Positions 33,976 to 42,854 of a stretch of DNA of 64,000 nt are shown piece after piece. How positions within the stretch are numbered: the stretch's first letter is position 1; every line of letters starts with the position of its first letter. The DNA lies in NCBI GenBank assembly GCA_023400985.1, contig JAEXEN010000029.1, forward strand, positions 1-64,000, written 5' to 3'. Under the pieces are notes generated by a model that did no database searches, was not told where the DNA came from, and saw only the letters and a program-made list of their open reading frames with translations. Position numbers and translations under genes: made by a program. Source of the DNA: Bacillota bacterium (GTDB lineage Bacteria > Bacillota > Clostridia > Christensenellales > CAG-138).

Positions 33976-34728
33976 ATGAAACAATTGTCGGTGCTGCTGG
34001 TCGGAGAATCCTGCTTTACCACGGTGACGGAATATAAGGGTGTGGACCATTTTTCGGAAACCAATTATCATGAGCCCGCTGCGATCCTAAGAGGTGTGTT
34101 GGAAGGCTGCGGGCACCGTGTCACGCATATTCCCTGCCACCGCATCGCTATGGATTATCCACGCACGCCGGAAGCGCTTTCAAAATTTGATGCGGTGATT
34201 TTCAGCGATGTCGGAAGCAATTCGTTCCTCCTCCTGCCCGACATGGTCAAAACCGGGAGTCGGGTCGTAAATCTGCTGAAGCTTACGCGCGATTATGCTG
34301 CTCAAGGCGGCGGTTTTTGCATGATCGGCGGTTATATGACCTATCAGGGCATGGATGCCAGGGGCAAATGGAAAGAGTCCGCTATAGAAGAAATATTGCC
34401 GGTCGCGCTGCAGTATGGAGACGATCGAGTCGAGGTGCCCGAGGGTGCGGATCTGTGCTGCGATCCGGGCAGCCACCCGATACTTGAGGGCCTGCCCGCT
34501 CAATGGCCGTACATCCTCGGCTATAACAGGGTGCATGCCAAGGAAGGGGCGGAAGTACTCGTTAAATTCGAAAACGACCCCATCATCGCCGCAGGACGGT
34601 ATGGCGCGGGGCGAACGCTGGCTTATACGACCGACTGCGCACCGCACTGGGCGCCCGCTGCCATGCACAAATGGGAACATTATGCGACGCTGTGGGATAA
34701 CATCGTTCGATGGCTCGCACAGGCATAA
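33976..34728 (+). CDS. Glutamine amidotransferase-like protein (DUF1355/PF07090 type)
   Basis: 250 aa, cytoplasmic. Pattern of the class I amidotransferase-like fold used by the PF07090 family: LLVGESCFTT at the N terminus, FDAVIFSDVGSNSFLL (~70), GGGFCMIGGYMTYQG with the likely nucleophile-elbow cysteine (~115), and a C-terminal RTLAYTTDCAPHW. Members often sit beside LacI regulators and sugar genes; the reaction is unknown. First gene of the LacI-opp block, 51 nt before the regulator. Confidence 0.75.
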   Translation: MKQLSVLLVGESCFTTVTEYKGVDHFSETNYHEPAAILRGVLEGCGHRVTHIPCHRIAMDYPRTPEALSKFDAVIFSDVGSNSFLLLPDMVKTGSRVVNLLKLTRDYAAQGGGFCMIGGYMTYQGMDARGKWKESAIEEILPVALQYGDDRVEVPEGADLCCDPGSHPILEGLPAQWPYILGYNRVHAKEGAEVLVKFENDPIIAAGRYGAGRTLAYTTDCAPHWAPAAMHKWEHYATLWDNIVRWLAQA

Positions 34729-34779
34729 TCTGCGGATAAGAACGGCTTTCAAAAGATAGGAACTGTGAGGTAGAAGTAG

Positions 34780-35784
34780 ATGAGCATAAGAAAAATTTCC
34801 GCAATGACAGGGCTCTCCATCGCGACTGTTTCTCATGCGATTAACGGCAGCAAGCCCGTATCCGAAGAGAACAGGAAAAAGGTACTTGACGCGGCGAAGT
34901 CTATCGGCTATCGGCCGAATCTGGCCGCACAGTTTCTGAGAACGCAGAAATCGAATACCATCGCCCTTGTGATACCGACCGAGGAAGGCAACACAAACGC
35001 AAACTTTTTCTATATGGATGTACTTCTCGGCATTCGCAAGAAATTGCTGGAAACAGGCTACGACGTTATTGTTTCGAACTACGGATTGACTTCCGACCAG
35101 GAAAAGAGCCTAAGGGCGGTCAAAGTTTGCCAGAAACAATGGGTAGACGCTGTGATCTTTGTGCCTTCGAGCAAGAGCCGCTCGCAGTTGGAAGTGCTTC
35201 AGGCTATGGCAGTCCCCTTTGTTCTTGTCGACAGAAAGGTGGACGGAAGCGGTTTTAGCTATGTGGGGTCAAGCAATGAATCCGGCGCGTATGAGGCGGT
35301 TTCCCTCTTCGCCAAAAACGGCAGAAGGCGGATTGGTTTTATCGGCGGCAATTTAAACCTTTCATCGGGGTTGGAGCGCTATAACGGCTACCGTCAGGCG
35401 CTGATCGATGCAGGTCATGCATATGGCGAGGAGTATGTTCAGATAACACACGGTTTTTCTGTCGAGCGCGGACGGGAATGCGCAGGAGCGCTCCTTGAAA
35501 AAGGCGTGGATGCGCTGTTCGTTTCCGACAATACGCTGACGATGGGCGCAGTGATGGAGCTGAACCGGAGAGGCGTTTCAATTCCGGAAAGCGTTGCCTT
35601 GATCGGCTATGATGATTTCGACTGGATGGACTTGACTGCCCCGCCGCTTACGACGGTGAAACAACAATCCTACCAGATGGGATATGTCGCTGCCGAGATG
35701 ATGATGCGAAAGCTTTCGGGTATGGATGCGGAGGAGATGATGACGCTTGGCACGGAGCTGGTTTTGCGCGGGAGCCACGGTTGA
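34780..35784 (+). CDS. LacI-family transcriptional regulator
   Basis: 334 aa. Helix-turn-helix IRKISAMTGLSIATVSHAIN with hinge helix RPNLAAQFLR (~48), then a periplasmic-binding-like ligand domain (IALVIPTE...GSNESGAYEAV...GYDDFDWMDLTAPPLTTV). It likely senses the sugar handled by the downstream transporter and kinase-isomerase. Candidate operators lie upstream of the preceding gene. Confidence 0.9.
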   Translation: MSIRKISAMTGLSIATVSHAINGSKPVSEENRKKVLDAAKSIGYRPNLAAQFLRTQKSNTIALVIPTEEGNTNANFFYMDVLLGIRKKLLETGYDVIVSNYGLTSDQEKSLRAVKVCQKQWVDAVIFVPSSKSRSQLEVLQAMAVPFVLVDRKVDGSGFSYVGSSNESGAYEAVSLFAKNGRRRIGFIGGNLNLSSGLERYNGYRQALIDAGHAYGEEYVQITHGFSVERGRECAGALLEKGVDALFVSDNTLTMGAVMELNRRGVSIPESVALIGYDDFDWMDLTAPPLTTVKQQSYQMGYVAAEMMMRKLSGMDAEEMMTLGTELVLRGSHG

Positions 35785-35867
35785 CCGCCCGTAGCAGATA
35801 CTCCGTAAAACGGAATGGTTTCGGAAGCCCCTGAGCTTCGGAGATATAAATAAATAAGGAGGACACA

Positions 35868-37589
35868 ATGAAACGTTCACTCGCAATCCTTTTGGCCGCA
35901 GTTATGATGGTTTCTGTTGCTTCCGGCTGTTCTGTACCCGGCCAGCAAGCGCCGGATTCGCCTGCAACTACAGATGCATCCGGGACCGCTCCCACCGCTG
36001 CTCCCGGCGCGGAAGACAATCAACCTGCGGCCGACGCTGCCAGCTTAAAGGTTGCATTATCCACGGAACCTATTTCCATGGATCCCCATGTTGGAAACGA
36101 TTCCAACACCTCGACCGCTCTGATGCTTGCCTTCGAAGGGCTGCTCAATGTTGTAAACGGTGAAATCGTACCGGGTATGGCGGAATCCTACGAGGTATCG
36201 GAGAATGGCACGGTCTATACTTTCCATCTGCGCGATGCCAAGTGGTCTGACGGCAAGCCGGTGACCGCATCCGATTTTGCCGATACCTACAAGCGCATGC
36301 TGACGAGGCAGGACGCCATGGACCTGGCCTACCTGATTTTCCCCATCAAAAATGCGCAGCCGATCAACGCAGGTGAAATGGATGTGTCGGAGCTCGGTGT
36401 GCAGGTTGTGGATGAAAAGACTTTGGTCATCACGCTTGAGGCAGCTTATCCTTTCATGATCACGCTTTTTGCATCTACTCCCATGTATCCGATCCGTGAA
36501 GACCTGGCTTCGTCACTCGGTACGGCCTATGGTTCCGATGCGGATAAATTTGCATGCAACGGGCCGTACATCCTTAAGGAATGGGCACACAGCGACCGCA
36601 TGGTCTTTGAGAAGAACCCGGACTATTGGAATGCAGATGCGATAAAAATCGAAGAGGTCACTTTGCTTCTCGTGGCGGACGCCAACACCATGAAAAACAT
36701 GTACGATACGGGCGAGATCTACTTTATGGCCCTGGAATCGGATATGGTTCCCGCTTATGAGAACATGCCGGAATTCCAATATTTTGTGAGCGGCGGTGTG
36801 ACGTTTATCGCGCTTAGCTTCAATGGCAACAGTGAGGAAACCGCGCGGATTATCCAAAACCGCAATTTTGTCAACGCGCTTTCCGCAGCCATCGATCGTC
36901 AAGCGCTCGTTGATGCGATGTTCCCGATGAACGCACCGTTCACGGGCGTTATCAACCCTGTGATTTCCGATGAACTCGGTGGGAAGTGGTCTGACCATCC
37001 GGAATATGATGTGACCGACGTATACCACAAAACCGCTGCCGATCCGGAGGCCGCACAGGCCTTTATGAAGGCGGCTTGCGAGGAACTGGGGTATGCTTCG
37101 GCAACCGACATGCCGACTTTTGACTTCTTTACCCAAACGGGTGAGGTGCAGCGCACACTGTCCGAATATTTCCAGAATGTCTGGCAAAGCACATTCGGCA
37201 TCAACATCGAAATTCGCCAGCTCGAGTTTGCGCAATATTGGGAGAACCTCTACAACCAGCCATATGATATTGTTCGCACCGGATGGGGTCCGGACTATGA
37301 CGACCCGTTTACCTATTTGGATATGTGGGACAGCCGCGGCGGCTGGAACAAAACCGGCTGGAGCAGCGATGCATACAACGATCTTATTACCGCTGCCAAC
37401 AAAGAATCCGACTATGCAAAGCGCAATGATATGTTCTCACAGGCGGAGAAGATCCTGCTGACAGAAGCGCCGATCATACCGCTTTACGTTTCCCGCGGTG
37501 CGCTCGTGCTCAGCGGCAACATCCACAATGTAAGCATCAATACCTTCGGTGCACGCTTTGACTTCCGCTATGCAACCATCGGCGAATAA
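35868..37589 (+). CDS. ABC transporter substrate-binding lipoprotein (OppA/DppA family)
   Basis: 573 aa. Lipoprotein signal ending SVASGC (Cys ~21), then a Pro/Ala/Thr linker and the SBP_bac_5 fold: STEPISMDPHVGNDSNTS, GMAESYEVSENGTVYTFHLR (~105-124), GPYILKEWAHSDRMVFEKNP. This family binds peptides, but also glycosides and opines. The kinase/isomerase fusion downstream raises the possibility of a sugar-containing ligand. GGAGG precedes the start. Confidence 0.88.
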   Translation: MKRSLAILLAAVMMVSVASGCSVPGQQAPDSPATTDASGTAPTAAPGAEDNQPAADAASLKVALSTEPISMDPHVGNDSNTSTALMLAFEGLLNVVNGEIVPGMAESYEVSENGTVYTFHLRDAKWSDGKPVTASDFADTYKRMLTRQDAMDLAYLIFPIKNAQPINAGEMDVSELGVQVVDEKTLVITLEAAYPFMITLFASTPMYPIREDLASSLGTAYGSDADKFACNGPYILKEWAHSDRMVFEKNPDYWNADAIKIEEVTLLLVADANTMKNMYDTGEIYFMALESDMVPAYENMPEFQYFVSGGVTFIALSFNGNSEETARIIQNRNFVNALSAAIDRQALVDAMFPMNAPFTGVINPVISDELGGKWSDHPEYDVTDVYHKTAADPEAAQAFMKAACEELGYASATDMPTFDFFTQTGEVQRTLSEYFQNVWQSTFGINIEIRQLEFAQYWENLYNQPYDIVRTGWGPDYDDPFTYLDMWDSRGGWNKTGWSSDAYNDLITAANKESDYAKRNDMFSQAEKILLTEAPIIPLYVSRGALVLSGNIHNVSINTFGARFDFRYATIGE

Positions 37590-37616
37590 AACCAAAACGA
37601 AATGACAAAGCCGGGT

Positions 37617-37644
37617 GGAGCCGCCCAGTAAAGCGGGCGGCTCC
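37617..37644 (+). terminator. Stem-loop between binding protein and permeases
   Basis: 10-bp perfect stem GGAGCCGCCC/GGGCGGCTCC with an 8-nt loop and no long T-run. Such hairpins inside ABC operons commonly stabilise the binding-protein message or partly terminate transcription. Confidence 0.6.
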
Positions 37645-37676
37645 GCTTTATAAGTACCGACATAATTGGAGGACAC

Positions 37677-38597
37677 ATGAAACTGCTGAAATATGTCGCG
37701 AAAAGAATAGTCTCCGCGGTGATCATGCTTTTCATTTTGATTACCATCACTTTTTTTATGGTAAAGCTGATCCCCGGCAGCCCTTTCACAAGCGAGAAGA
37801 TGCAAGCCGGCAATAAGGAGGCTATTTATGCCTATTACGGGCTTGATAAGCCCGTTTATGAACAATACCTTATATATATGGGTAACCTTTTAAAGGGTGA
37901 CTTCGGCATTTCCTATAAAATCAGGGCAATTTCCGTCAATCAGATCATTGCCTCGTCCTTCCCGTACTCGCTGGACCTTGGCCTAAGGTCGATCGCCTTT
38001 GCGCTGACCATGGGCATTTTGCTTGGCATTATAGCCGCTTACCAACGCGGGCGTGCGATGGATACGTTTACGATGGTTCTCGCGATCATCGGCACATCCG
38101 TGCCCTCGTTCATCATCGGCTTTTTCATACAGTACGTGTTTGCGGTCAAATTAAAATGGTTTCCGGTGGCGCAGTATGAAAGCGTGCTGCATACGGTGCT
38201 GCCCACATTTGCGCTGGGAATAGGTATGATGGCCACCATCGCAAAATACACGCGCTCCAGCATGCTGGAGGTCATTTCATCCGACTTTGTGAAAACCGCC
38301 GATTCCAAAGGCCTTTCAAAACCGCGGATCATATTCGTGCACCAACTGAGGAATGCGCTTATGCCAGTAGTAACGCTTCTCGGGCCCATCGTTGCGAGCG
38401 TCATCACGGGCACATTCGTGGTGGAGAACGTGTTCGGCATCCCGGGGCTTGGACGGCATTATGTGACCTCCGTTCAGAATCTGGATTACACGCTCATCAC
38501 AGGGCTGACGATTTTTTTTGCCGGCATTCTTGTTTTTATGAATCTTATTGTGGATATCGTCTATGCGATCATCGATCCGCGCATTAGGCTTGCCTAG
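37677..38597 (+). CDS. ABC transporter permease (DppB/OppB-like)
   Basis: 306 aa, six helices. N terminus KYVAKRIVSAVIMLFILITI and the permease loop KTADSKGLSKPRIIFVHQLRNALMP (~203-227) are typical. GGAGGACAC precedes the ATG. Pairs with the next permease. Confidence 0.9.
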   Translation: MKLLKYVAKRIVSAVIMLFILITITFFMVKLIPGSPFTSEKMQAGNKEAIYAYYGLDKPVYEQYLIYMGNLLKGDFGISYKIRAISVNQIIASSFPYSLDLGLRSIAFALTMGILLGIIAAYQRGRAMDTFTMVLAIIGTSVPSFIIGFFIQYVFAVKLKWFPVAQYESVLHTVLPTFALGIGMMATIAKYTRSSMLEVISSDFVKTADSKGLSKPRIIFVHQLRNALMPVVTLLGPIVASVITGTFVVENVFGIPGLGRHYVTSVQNLDYTLITGLTIFFAGILVFMNLIVDIVYAIIDPRIRLA

Positions 38598-38613
38598 GAA
38601 TGGAGGTAATACG

Positions 38614-39555
38614 ATGGAAACCTATACGCAAGCGCCCGGCGGCGGCAAGGGAAGCACGCTTTTTGAGCCTGTCGGCATCAAAGCCAATGAGGCGGAGAAG
38701 ATCCGGCGGAAAAGTCAGACCTATCTTCAGGATGCCTCGCGCCGCTTCCGCCAAAACAAGGCGGCCATGCTGGGGATAATTTTAATTCTATTCTTTGTGT
38801 TGATGTCGTTTCTCGGTCCTGTGCTGTGCGGATATAATTACAACGCCGTGGACATGAAAGCGGCCAATCAAAGCCCCTCGGCCCTTCATTGGTTCGGTAC
38901 GGATGAACTGGGACGCGATATGTGGGCGCGTGTTTGGACAGGCGGACGCACATCGATCAACATCGGTGTGATCGCGGCCCTTCTGCAAGGCACGTTAGGT
39001 ATTATCGTCGGCAGTATTGCGGGCTTCGTGGGCGGGAAAGTGGATAACTTCATCATGCGCATCGTGGAGTTTATGACTGCCTTTCCTTACCTCGTATGGG
39101 TCACGCTTCTCATGATGGTAACGGGCTCCGGCATATTGCCCATGATCCTTGCTTTGACGCTGACCGGTTGGCTCTCCATGGCGCGGCTTGTTCGTGGGCA
39201 GATCTTGTCGCTCAAGAACGAGGACTATGTACTTGCGGCAGTATCCCTCGGCTCCGGGGCAAAACGGATCATTTACAAGCACATGATCCCAAACATGATG
39301 GGCGTCATCATCGTCAACATGACCTTTGCTATACCCGGGGCTATCTTTTCGGAAGCGTTTTTGAGCTTTATAGGAATCGGCATTGCGTCGCCGCAGACGT
39401 CGTGGGGGCTGCTGGTAAGCATGGGCATGAAGCAGATCTACAATTATCCGCTGCGCCTGCTCATACCTTGCATATGCATCAGCCTGACAATGCTTTCCCT
39501 GCAACTTATCGGGGATGGGCTGCGCGACGCACTCGATCCCAAGCTGCGCCGCTAA
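38614..39555 (+). CDS. ABC transporter permease (DppC/OppC-like)
   Basis: 313 aa from ATG 38614 (TGGAGGTAA upstream); an earlier in-frame ATG overlaps the preceding gene. Cytoplasmic N-terminal tail, then HWFGTDELGRDMWARVWTGGR, the DppC hallmark, and LGSGAKRIIYKHMIPNMM as the ATPase-docking loop. Confidence 0.9.
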   Translation: METYTQAPGGGKGSTLFEPVGIKANEAEKIRRKSQTYLQDASRRFRQNKAAMLGIILILFFVLMSFLGPVLCGYNYNAVDMKAANQSPSALHWFGTDELGRDMWARVWTGGRTSINIGVIAALLQGTLGIIVGSIAGFVGGKVDNFIMRIVEFMTAFPYLVWVTLLMMVTGSGILPMILALTLTGWLSMARLVRGQILSLKNEDYVLAAVSLGSGAKRIIYKHMIPNMMGVIIVNMTFAIPGAIFSEAFLSFIGIGIASPQTSWGLLVSMGMKQIYNYPLRLLIPCICISLTMLSLQLIGDGLRDALDPKLRR

Positions 39556-39570
39556 TGGGGGGTGAGGAGC

Positions 39571-40626
39571 ATGAACGAAGTACGAACGGAAAGAAACGAT
39601 ATACTCGAGGTCGAGAACTTAAGCGTATCCTTTATGACCTATGCGGGGGAAGTGCAGGCCGTGCGCGGCGTGAGCTTTAACCTGCATAAGGGCGAGATCA
39701 TTGCAATTGTGGGCGAATCGGGCAGCGGGAAGAGCGTTATGACGCAGTCGCTGGTAAAGCTTCTGCCATCGCCGCCATCCGTCATCAAAAGCGGGAAAGT
39801 CTTTTTAGAGGGCAGGGATATCTCACGATACGATTTTAAAAAGCTACGTAAAGTCAAGGGCGCCGAGATCGCCTACATTTTTCAAGACCCGATGACGAGC
39901 CTGAACCCTACAATAAAAATCGGCTCGCAGGTGATGGAAGGCATACTCGCGCACGGCAGCATTACAAAAAAACAGGCGTATGCCCGTGCGCTGGAGCTTC
40001 TTCGCAGTGCGGGAATTCCTGACCCGGAGAAGCGCATGCACCAGTATCCGCATGAGCTTTCCGGCGGTATGCGCCAGCGTGTGATGATCGCCATCGCCAT
40101 CGCCATGAGCCCCAAGCTGCTCGTGGCGGACGAACCTACCACTGCGCTCGATGTTACCATACAATCTCAGATTTTGGGCGTGCTGCGCGATATTAACAAA
40201 AAAACCGGCATGTCGATCATACTCATCACGCATGACATGGGCATCGTTGCAAACATGGCGCAGCGGGTTATCGTCATGTATGGCGGCAAAGTGGTGGAAA
40301 CAGGTCCTGCCGTCGATATCTTCAATGCGCCGAGGCACCCGTATACACGAAGTCTGCTGGCGGCCGTGCCACGCCTGGATATCGATTCCAGAAAGCCGCT
40401 CGAATATATCGTGGGCTCGCCTCCGGACATGCTTGACCCGCCGGCCGGCTGCCCATTTGCGCCGCGCTGCAAGTATTCGATGCAGATCTGCTATCAGGAA
40501 ATGCCGGATTGCACGGAAATCGACGCCGAACACAGGCTCTACTGCCATTTGAACGATGTGCGCGCAGAAGCTTCCAGACGCATGTTCGAGAATGACTGCC
40601 GTATAGCGGCCGGGAAAGAGGTGTAA
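39571..40626 (+). CDS. ABC transporter ATPase (DppD/OppD-like)
   Basis: 351 aa from ATG 39571; an in-frame GTG at 39562 overlaps the ribosome site. Motifs: GESGSGKS, LSGGMRQRVMIA, LLVADEPTTALDVT, and the C-terminal oligopeptide/dipeptide domain with cysteines (CPFAPRCKYSMQIC), seen in Opp/Dpp ATPases that can bind a [4Fe-4S] cluster. Confidence 0.9.
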   Translation: MNEVRTERNDILEVENLSVSFMTYAGEVQAVRGVSFNLHKGEIIAIVGESGSGKSVMTQSLVKLLPSPPSVIKSGKVFLEGRDISRYDFKKLRKVKGAEIAYIFQDPMTSLNPTIKIGSQVMEGILAHGSITKKQAYARALELLRSAGIPDPEKRMHQYPHELSGGMRQRVMIAIAIAMSPKLLVADEPTTALDVTIQSQILGVLRDINKKTGMSIILITHDMGIVANMAQRVIVMYGGKVVETGPAVDIFNAPRHPYTRSLLAAVPRLDIDSRKPLEYIVGSPPDMLDPPAGCPFAPRCKYSMQICYQEMPDCTEIDAEHRLYCHLNDVRAEASRRMFENDCRIAAGKEV

Positions 40627-40630
40627 AAGA

Positions 40631-41596
40631 ATGGCGAAGGGATCGACGCTCGAAGTCGAGCATCTGTGCAAGTATTTCGACCTTGGGGAAAAGACGGTCC
40701 TCAAGGCGGTAGACGACGTATCCTTTGACATCAAAAAAGGCGAGGTGCTGGGCCTCGTGGGTGAATCCGGCTGCGGAAAAACCACGCTTGGGCGCACCGT
40801 CAAGCTGCTCTATCCTGCTACTTCAGGTACCATCCGCTTCGACGGGGAGGTGCTCGATACGCAAGACAAGGCCAAACGCAAGGCTTATTCACGCCGTTCA
40901 CAAATGATTTTCCAAGATCCCTACTCCTCGCTCGACCCGCGTATGACGGTGGCGGAGATTATTTCCGAAGGTCTGGAGGTCCATGAAATCGGAAATGCAA
41001 AGTCCCGGCACGACAGAGTTATTGAACTTCTCGAGATGGTAGGGCTCAACAGCGAGCATGCCAACCGCTTCCCGCATGAATTTTCCGGGGGCCAGAGGCA
41101 AAGGGTCGGCATTGCACGCTCCCTCGCCCTCGATCCGGATTTTATCGTTTGCGACGAGCCTATTTCGGCTTTGGACGTTTCCATTCAGGCACAGATCGTC
41201 AACTTGTTTAAGGAACTGCAGCAACGCCTGAATTTGACCTATTTGTTTATCGCTCATGACCTTTCGATGGTCAAATACATTTCGGACCGCGTGGCGGTGA
41301 TGTATCTCGGCAAGATCGTGGAGATCACGCAGTCGGCGGAGCTGTACGCAAACCCTTGCCATCCGTACACGGAGTTCCTGCTTTCCGCCATTCCTATACC
41401 GGATCCGGAAATCGAGGCGAAAAAAGAACATGTGCGCCTGACGGGGGAGATACCAAGCCCCATCCATTTGCCGAAAGGCTGCTCTTTTCAAGACCGCTGC
41501 CGCTATGCGGATGCATCATGCAAGGAAATCAAAATGGAACTTTTTGAGGTAAGCCCCGGCCACTTATCCGCGTGCGGCAGAGCGAAAAAGAACTAA
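40631..41596 (+). CDS. ABC transporter ATPase (DppF/OppF-like)
   Basis: 321 aa, 4 nt after the previous stop. Motifs: GESGCGKTTLGR, QDPYSSLDPRMTV, FSGGQRQRVGIAR, VCDEPISALDVS, and a C-terminal CSFQDRCRYADASC segment. Second ATPase of the heterodimer. Confidence 0.9.
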   Translation: MAKGSTLEVEHLCKYFDLGEKTVLKAVDDVSFDIKKGEVLGLVGESGCGKTTLGRTVKLLYPATSGTIRFDGEVLDTQDKAKRKAYSRRSQMIFQDPYSSLDPRMTVAEIISEGLEVHEIGNAKSRHDRVIELLEMVGLNSEHANRFPHEFSGGQRQRVGIARSLALDPDFIVCDEPISALDVSIQAQIVNLFKELQQRLNLTYLFIAHDLSMVKYISDRVAVMYLGKIVEITQSAELYANPCHPYTEFLLSAIPIPDPEIEAKKEHVRLTGEIPSPIHLPKGCSFQDRCRYADASCKEIKMELFEVSPGHLSACGRAKKN

Positions 41597-41611
41597 AAGT
41601 CAGGAGATGTT

Positions 41612-42817
41612 ATGATGGAAACGATGATGAAAGTCAGAAAACAGCGCCTTGAGAGAGGCTTTTCGGCAATGAGCGAGCAGAACGTCGATATGTGGATTGC
41701 CGCCGGGCGCGACTTGATGCATAAAGGCGAGCCGATGTTAAGCTACCTGCTCACCTTTGCGATGAGCGGCCCGGTAGCGCTTATCTTGACAAAGGACGGA
41801 AGTGCCTTTGCCATTAACTCGCCCATGGAGAGCGAAGAACTCGAAAGCATGGGCATTTTTACCGAAGTGATCGTCAACGCCGAAGGATACGAGGGGATCA
41901 AGTCCATCGTTGCGGAAAGGGTACTGCGCTATGCTCCCAAGCGGATCGCTCTGAATTTTTCCGAAAAAGATGTTACATCTGACGGTCTTTCTTTTACGTT
42001 ACACGGCATACTGACGGAAGCTTTCTCGCGGGGCGGCTTTAAAGGGGAAATCCTCTCCAGCCAAAACCTCATGAAAGTGCTCCGTGCTAATCGCAGCCGC
42101 GAAGAGATAGAGCTTATCCGCACCGCGGTGCAAGAGTCGATGAAAATTTATGAGGAGGCGCGCCCGAAGATAAAGCTCGGCATGAGTGGCATGGATATAC
42201 AGCGCCTTTTCCAAGGCATTGCAGACAGGAAAGGCTATGATTACTCCTGGCCTAAATACGGTAACCCATTCGATTCGATCGGCACTCGCTCTTCCTATTT
42301 ATGCAAGCGGCCGCCGGAAGATGTGTTCATCGAGCGAGGCGACGTGGTGAATGTGGATTTCGGCATCATTGTGAAAGGCGCTTCAAGCGATAACCAGCGC
42401 ACCTTTTACGCGCTGCGCGCAGGGGAAACGGAACCGCCCGAGGAAGTGACGCGCGCATTTGAAACGATCGGTGAGGTTAATCAGGTGTTGGCGTCACACA
42501 TGAAGGCCGGTGTAAAATCCGGCGATATTCTTCGGTACGCCAACGAGGTATTTACAAAACGCGGTTATCCGGAGCGTGCCGGAGGTTTTGGGCATGAGAT
42601 CGGCTTCTATGCGCATGACGGCGTTCTTTCACCCGGCACTTCGCGCTGCGAGCCGGAGATTGACGCCACTTTTTTGGAGGGGATGACTTTTACGCTGGAA
42701 CCGGCCATCCTGACCGGCTTTGGCCGGGTATGCCGCGAAGAGGTTGTAGCGGTCGGCAAAGACGGCGGGGAGATCCTTAGTACGCTGCAGGAGAAAATAT
42801 GGCTCATAAGGGAATGA
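41612..42817 (+). CDS. M24-family metallopeptidase (Xaa-Pro aminopeptidase-like)
   Basis: 401 aa. N-terminal creatinase-like domain (to ~165), then the pita-bread domain with metal ligands in NVDFGIIVKGASSDNQRTFY (two Asp), GFGHEIGFYAHDG (His), and two Glu (LEPAILTG; REEVVAV). It would cleave N-terminal residues from Xaa-Pro-like peptides, or a related C-N bond such as creatine. Between the transporter and the kinase fusion, it probably processes the imported compound. Confidence 0.85.
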   Translation: MMETMMKVRKQRLERGFSAMSEQNVDMWIAAGRDLMHKGEPMLSYLLTFAMSGPVALILTKDGSAFAINSPMESEELESMGIFTEVIVNAEGYEGIKSIVAERVLRYAPKRIALNFSEKDVTSDGLSFTLHGILTEAFSRGGFKGEILSSQNLMKVLRANRSREEIELIRTAVQESMKIYEEARPKIKLGMSGMDIQRLFQGIADRKGYDYSWPKYGNPFDSIGTRSSYLCKRPPEDVFIERGDVVNVDFGIIVKGASSDNQRTFYALRAGETEPPEEVTRAFETIGEVNQVLASHMKAGVKSGDILRYANEVFTKRGYPERAGGFGHEIGFYAHDGVLSPGTSRCEPEIDATFLEGMTFTLEPAILTGFGRVCREEVVAVGKDGGEILSTLQEKIWLIRE

Positions 42818-42854
42818 CCGGATGGAGCTCTATACTTTGGGGAGAGAAGCAGGC